Positions 1 through 4,248 of a stretch of DNA of 5,193 bases are shown piece by piece. Positions within the stretch are counted from its first letter, which is position 1, and the number at the start of each line of letters is the position of its first letter. Origin of the DNA: Actinomycetota bacterium (GTDB lineage Bacteria > Actinomycetota > CADDZG01 > JAHWKV01); the NCBI GenBank assembly GCA_019347725.1, contig JAHWKV010000110.1, forward strand, positions 1-5,193, read 5' to 3'. The notes under the pieces are model-generated. The model saw only the letters and a program-made list of their open reading frames with translations. It was not told the DNA's origin and did not search any database. Both the position numbers and the translations under genes were made by a program.

Positions 1-359
1 AGCAGCTTCAATGTCAGCGCGCGCTGAGTGGAGTCGGAGGCTGAGATCAAGAACAACCGCTTGGATACTTGGGACGGGATCACGCCGGGAAGCAAGTGCA
101 GGTAGTAATCCACCACGTTCGGCAAGATGGGCTGCGAGGTCACGTAAATAAGCTGGGCACGCGGATCGCGCAGCAACATCAGCATTATCAAAAAGCGTTC
201 CTCGTAGAAGCGCAGGCCCTGCAGCTTGCTCAGTATGGAGTCGTCGTAGCTTATCGACGGTACGACCACAACGGTTTGGGGACCGGCATCCGCCATGGTG
301 GTCCAAAACGGCGCCAACTTGGATTGAATAGCCTCGAATCGGCCTCGAAGATCGTCCAT
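1..359 (-). CDS. PGM1-related peptide ligase/ATP-grasp-type protein, N-terminal part (3' end outside window)
   Basis: This is the first 119 codons of a minus-strand gene that runs off the left edge. The protein starts MDDLRGRFEAIQ. It carries blocks I recognise from the actinobacterial family annotated as peptide ligase PGM1-related or carboxylate-amine ligase: VVVVPS (residues 30-35), YEERFL (52-57), YVTSQPI (72-78) and VDYYLHLLPG (83-92). The family is named after the ATP-grasp peptide ligase of pheganomycin synthesis; most members have no known substrate. The ATP-grasp part itself would lie beyond the window, so activity cannot be judged. The start is well fixed: an in-frame TAG lies five codons upstream, and an AGGA sits about 10 bases before the ATG. 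It is divergent from the FmdB-type gene, with 55 bp between starts. The family call is by recall of conserved blocks, not by search. Confidence 0.72.
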   Translation of the reverse strand, partial: MDDLRGRFEAIQSKLAPFWTTMADAGPQTVVVVPSISYDDSILSKLQGLRFYEERFLIMLMLLRDPRAQLIYVTSQPILPNVVDYYLHLLPGVIPSQVSKRLFLISASDSTQRALTLKL

Positions 360-400
360 GTCCCCATCTTCCTACCCGGCGGGCAAACGCGCGTAACCGG

Positions 401-414
401 TGCGACAATAAGCC
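401..414 (+). promoter_or_regulatory. Candidate extended -10 for a leaderless transcript of the FmdB-type gene
   Basis: TGC followed by GACAAT (404-409) ends five bases before the ATG at 415. A transcript from this -10 would begin at, or one base from, the start codon. There is no Shine-Dalgarno sequence in front of the ATG, which fits leaderless initiation, common in Actinobacteria. The hexamer matches TATAAT at only four of six bases, and no good -35 is visible. On the opposite strand the overlapping TATTGT (410-405) could drive the divergent gene with a leader of about 40 bases. This is inference from spacing only. Confidence 0.3.
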
Positions 415-621
415 ATGCCCATCTACGAGTACCGCTGTGTGAAGTGCGCAAACCAGTTCGAGAGGCTCGTATCCAGCGGCACCGACCCCAACGCAGCCTC
501 CTGCCCCTCCTGCGGAGCCCCCGAGCCCAAACGGCTCGTGTCGGTGATCTCCGGAATGGGCGGAGGGGCGGAGCCCAGCGCTCCGGTCTGCGGCGACGGC
601 GCCTGCGAAAGTTGCTCATAG
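415..621 (+). CDS. FmdB-type zinc-ribbon protein
   Basis: A 68-residue protein beginning MPIYEYRCVKC, the hallmark opening of the FmdB/CxxC_CXXC_SSSS zinc-ribbon family. Two CxxC knuckles (C8/C11 and C30/C33) would bind one zinc ion. The tail is glycine/alanine-rich and ends with three further cysteines (C59, C64, C67) in CGDGACESC. The founding FmdB was described as a putative regulator of a formamidase/amide operon, but most members have no established function. The length is typical, since members are often 60-110 residues. The start is chosen because the family begins exactly at MPxYEYRC. No Shine-Dalgarno sequence precedes it. It is the first gene of a compact plus-strand run, with the macrodomain gene starting 10 bp after its stop. 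Soluble and cytoplasmic; role unknown. Confidence 0.88.
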   Translation: MPIYEYRCVKCANQFERLVSSGTDPNAASCPSCGAPEPKRLVSVISGMGGGAEPSAPVCGDGACESCS

Positions 622-631
622 CGCTCGAGCC

Positions 632-1159
632 ATGCCTCAGCTCAGCCTGATTACCGCGGACATCACCCGGCAAGAGGTTGATGCGGTAGTCAACGCCGCC
701 AACTCCACACTGCTGGGCGGGGGCGGCGTCGACGGCGCCATCCACCGAGCGGGCGGTCCGGCCATCCTCGAGGAGTGCAAGCAAATCCGCGCCGAGCGAT
801 ACCCGGACGGACTGCCCACCGGCCAGGCGGTGGCGACTACCGCCGGGCATTTGCCCGCGCGCTGGATCATACACACCGTGGGGCCGGTCTACTCGCAACA
901 CGAGGATCCCTCCGAGCTGCTCGCCTCCTGCCATGCCGAGGCGCTGCGCATCGCCGGCGAGTTGGGCGCGCGCGGCGTTGCTTTTCCCGCGATATCCACC
1001 GGTGTGTACGGCTACCCACTGGACGAGGCGGCCGCCGTGGCGGTACGGGCCGTGAGCAGTGCAACCACCTCGGTACGGGAGGTTAGGTTCGTACTGTTCA
1101 ACGACAAGGCCTACCGGGCGTTTTTGCGAGCGGCGCAACGACTGGGAAACGGAGCCTAG
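632..1159 (+). CDS. Macrodomain protein, probable O-acetyl-ADP-ribose deacetylase (MacroD/YmdB type)
   Basis: A 175-residue single-domain macro protein. It would bind ADP-ribose and probably hydrolyse O-acetyl-ADP-ribose, or ADP-ribose esters on acidic side chains, in the cytoplasm. Visible family blocks are ADIT at 9-12 (adenine-binding Asp10), VNAANSTLLGGGGVDGAIHRAGG spanning 20-42, HTVGPVY at 81-87, and PAISTGVYGYPLDEAA spanning 119-134, which forms the phosphate-binding loop. Asn24 and Asp34 correspond to the catalytic Asn/Asp pair of E. coli YmdB and human MacroD1, so activity is likely retained. The length matches stand-alone MacroD proteins. The start begins directly at the first beta strand. 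No Shine-Dalgarno is seen, and the upstream stop lies 10 bp away, so translation is probably coupled to the FmdB-type gene. No ADP-ribosyltransferase partner is in the window. Confidence 0.93.
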   Translation: MPQLSLITADITRQEVDAVVNAANSTLLGGGGVDGAIHRAGGPAILEECKQIRAERYPDGLPTGQAVATTAGHLPARWIIHTVGPVYSQHEDPSELLASCHAEALRIAGELGARGVAFPAISTGVYGYPLDEAAAVAVRAVSSATTSVREVRFVLFNDKAYRAFLRAAQRLGNGA

Positions 1160-1163
1160 ACGT

Positions 1164-1169
1164 TACGCT
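1164..1169 (+). promoter_or_regulatory. Candidate -10 (TACGCT) for a leaderless transcript of the S9 peptidase gene
   Basis: TACGCT fits the actinobacterial TANNNT -10 pattern and ends seven bases before the ATG at 1177, so the transcript would start at about the A of the start codon. The 17-bp gap to the previous stop holds no Shine-Dalgarno sequence; the nearest GGAG is more than 20 bases upstream. No clear -35 is seen. The gene may therefore have its own leaderless promoter as well as read-through from the two genes before it. Evidence is spacing and pattern only. Confidence 0.3.
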
Positions 1170-1176
1170 GGGTTAG

Positions 1177-3102
1177 ATGACAACCACCGCGGCATACGGA
1201 ACCTGGAGTTCGCCGATAACCCCTGATCTGTTGGTGCAGGAGGTGGTCGGACTGGGCTTTCCGAGCGCAGTTGGATCAACCTTTTGGTGGATGGAGTCGC
1301 GCCCGACGGAAGACGGCCGGCAGGTCATCGTAAGGCGAGACACTAACGGCAACACCCAAGACGCTCTTCCGGACGGCATGTCGGCCCGCACCCTGGTCCA
1401 CGAATACGGGGGGCTCTGCCACGCGGTGCAAGGGGAAAAAGTCTTCTTCTCCAACTTCGAAGATCAGCGCATCTACGTGCTCGACTCTAGCGGGCGGGCC
1501 GAGCCCATCACTCCCGAGTGCCCCTCGCGTGAGCTGCGCTACGCCGACTTCAGCCTGAGCCCCAACGGCCGGTGGCTGATCTGCGTAAGGGAGCGGCACC
1601 TGAGCGACGAAGTGGTAAACGACATAGTGGTGGTGCCCACCGACGGCTCCACCGAGCCCCGGGTCGTCGCCCAAGGCCACGACTTCTTCGCCGCTCCCAG
1701 GCTCGACCCGGCCGGCCGCAAGCTTGCATGGATTAGCTGGGACCATCCCCTGATGCCCTGGGACGGAACCGAGTTGAGCGAAGCGGAGATCGGCGACGAC
1801 TTCACCGTCGGGCCTTCCCGCACGATTGCCGGCGGGCGGGCCGAGTCGATCACCCAGCCCCGCTACAGCCCCAACGGCGTCCTTCATTACATCTCCGACC
1901 GGTCGGGGTGGTGGAACATCTACGCGGACCTGGGCGGAGCAGGCCAACCGGTCGCCCCCAAAGACGCCGAATTCAGCGATCCGGATTGGATGTTCGGTCA
2001 GTCGACCTACACTTTTCTGGCCGACGGCTCTTTGGTCGCCACCTGGTCCGAGGAGGGGCTCGACCACCTGGGCGTCCTGGCGCCGGGGGCGCACCAGCTG
2101 CGGGAGATTCAAACCGGCTACAGCTCCATCGGCTCGATCGCCCCCGCCGGCAATAGCATCGTCGCCGTAGCCGGCTCCGCGACCCTAAGCCCCGCCGTGG
2201 TCAGAATCGACCTCCCCGAAGGGCAGACGGAGGTGGTAAAGACCAGCCGCCAGACATCAATTCCCGACGGTTACCTATCTGCGCCCCGGCCCATAGAGTT
2301 CCCGACCGAGGGAGGCCAGACGGCCCACGCCTTGTTCTACCCTCCGGTCAACGCGGATTTCACCGCGGCGCCGGCCGAGAAGCCCCCGCTGCTGGTGATG
2401 AGCCACGGCGGGCCCACCGGCGCCACCTCCTCCACCCTCAACTACAAGATCCAGTTTTGGACCAGCCGGGGCATAGCGGTGGTCGACGTCAACTACGGAG
2501 GCAGCACCGGGTACGGGCGCGAGTACCGTGAACGCTTGAAGGGATCCTGGGGGGTAGTGGACGTCGACGACTGCGTCAACGCGGCTCGCTGGCTGGCCGA
2601 GCAGGGCGAGGCGGACGGCGACCGCCTGATGATTAGAGGCGGAAGCGCCGGCGGCTTCACCACCTTGTGCGCGCTTACCTTCCACAACGACTTTGCCTGC
2701 GGGGCCAGCCTCTACGGCGTGGCCGACGCCGGCGCCCTGGCCGAGGACACGCACAAGTTCGAATCCAGGTACCTGGACGGGCTGATCGGCCCCTGGCCGG
2801 CGGCGCGCAAGCTGTACGAGGAACGCTCCCCCGCCTTCCACACCGAGCGCCTGAGTACGCCGCTGATCCTGTTTCAGGGCCTGGAGGACAAAATAGTCCC
2901 GCCGGAACAGTCTCAGATTATGGCTGATGCGCTCAGCAGGCGGGGCATACCCTACGCCTACCTGGCTCACGAAGGTGAGCAGCACGGGTTCCGCATGGCC
3001 GAAAACATCAAGCGCACCGCAGAGGCCGAGCTCAGCTTCTACGGCCAGATACTGGGCTTCGAGCCGGCCGGCGACCTGGAGCCGGTGCAGATCAAGCGGT
3101 AA
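1177..3102 (+). CDS. S9 family (prolyl oligopeptidase type) serine peptidase
   Basis: A 641-residue cytoplasmic peptidase of the prolyl oligopeptidase clan, closest in look to the acylaminoacyl-peptidase/dipeptidyl-aminopeptidase-like (S9C) proteins of Actinobacteria and plants. Residues about 10-370 form the beta-propeller, with recognisable blocks VHEYGG, FSNFEDQRIY, RYADFSLSPNGR and WDHPLMPWDGTEL. Residues about 385-635 form the alpha/beta hydrolase. The catalytic triad is intact: Ser490 in GGSAGG (488-493), Asp571 in GLEDKIVPP and His603 in EGEQHGF. The oxyanion-type motif SHGGP is at 409-413. No signal peptide or membrane segment is seen. These enzymes cleave short peptides admitted through the propeller; the exact specificity cannot be read from the sequence. 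The ATG fits the usual family N terminus (YGTWSSPITPDLL). It lies 17 bp after the macrodomain gene. No convincing intrinsic terminator follows. Confidence 0.94.
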   Translation: MTTTAAYGTWSSPITPDLLVQEVVGLGFPSAVGSTFWWMESRPTEDGRQVIVRRDTNGNTQDALPDGMSARTLVHEYGGLCHAVQGEKVFFSNFEDQRIYVLDSSGRAEPITPECPSRELRYADFSLSPNGRWLICVRERHLSDEVVNDIVVVPTDGSTEPRVVAQGHDFFAAPRLDPAGRKLAWISWDHPLMPWDGTELSEAEIGDDFTVGPSRTIAGGRAESITQPRYSPNGVLHYISDRSGWWNIYADLGGAGQPVAPKDAEFSDPDWMFGQSTYTFLADGSLVATWSEEGLDHLGVLAPGAHQLREIQTGYSSIGSIAPAGNSIVAVAGSATLSPAVVRIDLPEGQTEVVKTSRQTSIPDGYLSAPRPIEFPTEGGQTAHALFYPPVNADFTAAPAEKPPLLVMSHGGPTGATSSTLNYKIQFWTSRGIAVVDVNYGGSTGYGREYRERLKGSWGVVDVDDCVNAARWLAEQGEADGDRLMIRGGSAGGFTTLCALTFHNDFACGASLYGVADAGALAEDTHKFESRYLDGLIGPWPAARKLYEERSPAFHTERLSTPLILFQGLEDKIVPPEQSQIMADALSRRGIPYAYLAHEGEQHGFRMAENIKRTAEAELSFYGQILGFEPAGDLEPVQIKR

Positions 3103-3162
3103 CGATCCTGCCTGTCTAAACCCCGCTTTTCGGGCGCCTGGCCCCCCAACACGTAAGAGCCA

Positions 3163-3193
3163 TGGACACTTAGGCCCGGACCCGTGGTATACA
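3163..3193 (+). promoter_or_regulatory. Candidate promoter of the yceI gene
   Basis: TGGACA (3163-3168, five of six bases of TTGACA) is followed after 19 bases by an extended -10, TGG-TATACA (3185-3193). A start point near 3200 would give a leader of about 54 bases with a good ribosome site. The spacer is slightly long. A second TATACG at 3225-3230 could act as an alternative -10. The surrounding 151-bp gap (3103-3253) is otherwise non-coding and also holds the inverted repeat at 3197-3209. Confidence 0.4.
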
Positions 3194-3196
3194 TTG

Positions 3197-3209
3197 GATA
3201 GCAGCTATC
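3197..3209. promoter_or_regulatory. Perfect inverted repeat GATAGC-A-GCTATC, operator candidate
   Basis: Two six-base arms are exactly complementary around a single central A. The repeat lies where the predicted transcription start of yceI would fall, the classic place for a repressor site. The longer word GGATAGC (3196-3202) recurs at 4236-4242 beside the HxlR regulator gene, which suggests, without proving, a shared regulator. A one-base loop makes an RNA hairpin unlikely, so a DNA-binding dimer is the better reading. Confidence 0.4.
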
Positions 3210-3238
3210 TGCACGCAAGCTCTCTATACGCGTCTCCA

Positions 3239-3246
3239 GAAAGGGG
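3239..3246 (+). promoter_or_regulatory. Shine-Dalgarno GAAAGGGG for yceI
   Basis: A purine-rich AAGGGG core ends seven bases before the ATG at 3254, the best ribosome site among the plus-strand genes here. It fixes 3254 as the real start of yceI. That means the shorter frame opening at 3352 is the remainder of a frameshifted gene and not an independent gene. Confidence 0.65.
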
Positions 3247-3253
3247 AATATTT

Positions 3254-3358
3254 ATGAGCACCGCTACCACAGAGATCGACCTGGACCAGCTAACCGGTGA
3301 CTACACGATCGATCCCGCCCACACGCGGATGGGTTTCAGGCGCGCCACGCCATGGTGA
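3254..3358 (+). CDS. YceI family protein, N-terminal piece before the frameshift
   Basis: A 34-codon frame with a strong ribosome site. Its first 28 residues, MSTATTEIDLDQLTG then DYTIDPAHTRMGF, are the normal opening of actinobacterial cytoplasmic YceI proteins, including the first beta strand. After Phe28 the frame runs into RRATPW and stops at TGA (3356-3358). The family sequence continues without a gap in the -1 frame (Gln-Ala-Arg-His-Ala-Met-Val-Thr-Lys). The reading frame is therefore one base short, for example TTCAG where TTCCAG would be expected. The stop overlaps the ATG at 3352 of the downstream frame. Alone this piece could not fold as a lipocalin-like barrel. Confidence 0.75.
   Translation: MSTATTEIDLDQLTGDYTIDPAHTRMGFRRATPW
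3331..3337 (+). other. Frameshift point of yceI at a -1 slippery-type heptamer (G GGT TTC)
   Basis: In the starting frame the bases read G-GGT-TTC, the X XXY YYZ form of a simultaneous-slippage site. Moving both tRNAs back one base gives GGG-TTT, and the next codon is CAG. The product would be a 188-residue YceI with Gly27-Phe28-Gln29-Ala30 in perfect register. Short GC-rich complementarity downstream (GGCG 3339-3342 with CGCC 3348-3351) might form a small hairpin, but it lies too close and is too weak to be a convincing stimulator. A one-base deletion or base-call error explains the data equally simply. The frame change itself is certain; programmed slippage is speculative. Confidence 0.5.
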
Positions 3359-3819
3359 CCAAAGTACGCGGCCAGTTTCTCGACTTCGAGGGAGACTTTC
3401 ACCTGGACGCGTCCAATCCCGACGAGTCGACGGCCCATTTGACCATCCAGGCCAAGAGCCTCACCACCGGCAACGAGCAGCGCGACGAACACCTGCGGTC
3501 CAACGACTTTTTCGCCATGGATCGGTACCCCGAGATCAAGTTCAGCTCGACCAAGGTCGAGAAGATCGACGACGAGAGCCTACGCCTGACGGAGGATCTG
3601 ACGATACGCGGCGTAACCCGCCCGGTCACCGTCGACTTTGAATACCTGGGCGCGGCAGTGGATCCGTGGGACAACCTCAGGATCGGGTTCGAGGGAAAGA
3701 CGACGATCAACCGCAAGGACTGGGGCGTCAACTGGAACGCTGCCCTGGAGGCCGGCGGCGTGCTGGTCAGCGAGAAGGTGACGATCGAGTTGGATGTATC
3801 GGCAACCAAGAACCAGTAG
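3352..3819 (+). CDS. YceI family (isoprenoid-binding, lipocalin-like) protein, main part after the frameshift
   Basis: This frame gives 155 residues from the ATG at 3352, or 188 residues when joined to the piece starting at 3254. Family blocks are MVTKVRGQF (1-9), EQRDEHLRSNDFF (42-54), YPEIKFSSTKVE (59-70), DLTIRGVTRPVTVDFEY (82-98) and GFEGKTTINRKDWGVNWN (112-129). The protein ends GGVLVSEKVTIELDVSA. YceI proteins form a beta barrel that holds a polyisoprenoid chain, such as an isoprenoid quinone. This one has no signal peptide, so it is likely cytoplasmic, unlike E. coli YceI. The coding sequence after the shift shows no decay: no stop, conserved motifs kept. The ATG at 3352 overlaps the upstream TGA (ATGGTGA), so re-initiation is possible but would leave out the first strand. 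Followed by a strong terminator and convergent with the HxlR-type regulator. Confidence 0.88.
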   Translation: MVTKVRGQFLDFEGDFHLDASNPDESTAHLTIQAKSLTTGNEQRDEHLRSNDFFAMDRYPEIKFSSTKVEKIDDESLRLTEDLTIRGVTRPVTVDFEYLGAAVDPWDNLRIGFEGKTTINRKDWGVNWNAALEAGGVLVSEKVTIELDVSATKNQ

Positions 3820-3827
3820 AGCTTGAC

Positions 3828-3863
3828 CCCGGGGGCGTCTCGGCCCCCGGGCCCCTAGTTTTT
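3828..3863 (+). terminator. Rho-independent terminator of yceI
   Basis: A perfect nine-base-pair GC stem pairs CCCGGGGGC (3828-3836) with GCCCCCGGG (3843-3851) around a six-base loop. It is followed, after a short spacer, by TTTTT (3859-3863). It begins nine bases after the yceI stop. On the minus strand the same hairpin starts just past the regulator's stop codon but lacks a T run, so it may insulate the convergent genes in both directions while being a classical terminator only for yceI. Confidence 0.82.
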
Positions 3864-4196
3864 GACCTCCGGCGACTGCGCCATCTGCCACTGATCGGCC
3901 CACTGGGAGATGGCGCCGACCACGTCCGCCAGGTCACGGCCCTTTTCCGTTAAGTGGTACTCGATACGAACCGGCGTTTGCGGGTGCACTGTCCTGCGCA
4001 GCACACCCTCGGCCTCAAGATCTTTCAGCCGCTGGGACAAGACTCGATCGGTGATCCCATCGGCGGAGTCCCGGATTTCGCCAAAGCGCGTCGCACCGCC
4101 CAACATCGCGCGGATTACCGCTCCGGCCCACCGGCGGCCGATGATCTCCACCGCTCGGTTGTAGCCTGGACACTCAGAAACGTCGAATTCCGTCAT
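3855..4196 (-). CDS. HxlR family winged-helix transcriptional regulator
   Basis: A 113-residue DNA-binding protein of the HxlR/MarR-like fold, expected to act as a dimer. Features seen: the N-terminal Cys-Pro (C9-P10) typical of the family, AVEIIGRRWAGAVIRAML (residues 15-32, first helices), RFGEIRD (37-43), the recognition-helix segment GITDRVLSQRLKDLEAEG (47-64), and a wing ending RIEYHLTEKGRDL (77-89). Length is typical. In YodB, CatR, HypR and QorR the equivalent cysteine senses quinones or disulfide stress; whether Cys9 does so here is inference. The ATG at 4196 is supported by GAGG eight bases upstream. It is convergent with yceI and divergent from the fused membrane/spermidine-synthase-like gene, with only 52 bp between starts. 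A palindrome in that gap suggests it represses itself and perhaps the neighbour. Confidence 0.92.
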   Translation of the reverse strand: MTEFDVSECPGYNRAVEIIGRRWAGAVIRAMLGGATRFGEIRDSADGITDRVLSQRLKDLEAEGVLRRTVHPQTPVRIEYHLTEKGRDLADVVGAISQWADQWQMAQSPEVKN

Positions 4197-4214
4197 CGAT
4201 TTAACCTCGGCCGT

Positions 4215-4222
4215 AACGTATA
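4215..4222 (-). promoter_or_regulatory. Candidate -10 of the HxlR-type regulator gene
   Basis: On the minus strand TATACG (4222-4217) or the overlapping TACGTT (4220-4215, a TANNNT match) would place the transcript start near 4208-4210, just before the GAGG ribosome site at 4208-4205. The leader would be very short. No -35 consensus is visible. The -10 overlaps the edge of the palindrome at 4219-4240, as expected for autorepression. Confidence 0.33.
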
Positions 4223-4240
4223 GCTCCTATAGGAAGGATA
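4219..4240. promoter_or_regulatory. Palindromic operator candidate between the HxlR regulator and the membrane/spermidine-synthase-like gene
   Basis: The core TCCTATAGGA (4225-4234) is a perfect 10-bp palindrome. Flanking TAT (4219-4221) and ATA (4238-4240) extend the symmetry to 22 bp, with 16 of 22 positions matching the reverse complement. The element covers the candidate -10 of the regulator gene and the purine-rich ribosome site of the plus-strand gene (4231-4238), so a bound dimer could block the regulator's transcription and affect the divergent gene. HxlR proteins typically bind such dyads in their own upstream regions. Assignment to this regulator is by position. Confidence 0.5.
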
Positions 4241-4248
4241 GCGCGTCG

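Noticed and set aside
251..1138. Long minus-strand open frame (295 codons) across the FmdB-type and macrodomain genes
   Set aside because: It lies opposite two genes with clear family motifs, its translation is arginine/glycine-rich with no recognisable domain, and it would also overlap the start of the minus-strand ligase-type gene. It is a GC-driven shadow.
1276..2112. Minus-strand open frame (278 codons) inside the S9 peptidase gene, and another at 2275-2985
   Set aside because: Both are opposite a peptidase with intact catalytic motifs and show no family resemblance or ribosome site.
3121..3144. Possible terminator hairpins after the S9 peptidase (CCCG-CTTTT-CGGG, or GGGC-GCCTG-GCCC)
   Set aside because: Both stems are only four base pairs, mutually exclusive, and neither is followed by a T run, so an intrinsic terminator cannot be supported.
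2927..3253. Upstream extension of the yceI starting frame into the end of the peptidase gene
   Set aside because: The frame is open by chance. The strong Shine-Dalgarno before 3254 and the family N terminus MSTATTEIDL place the start at 3254.
3339..3351. Small GGCG/CGCC hairpin just after the slippery heptamer as a frameshift stimulator
   Set aside because: The stem is four base pairs and begins about one base after the heptamer, closer than the usual 5-9 base spacer. It does not by itself support programmed slippage.
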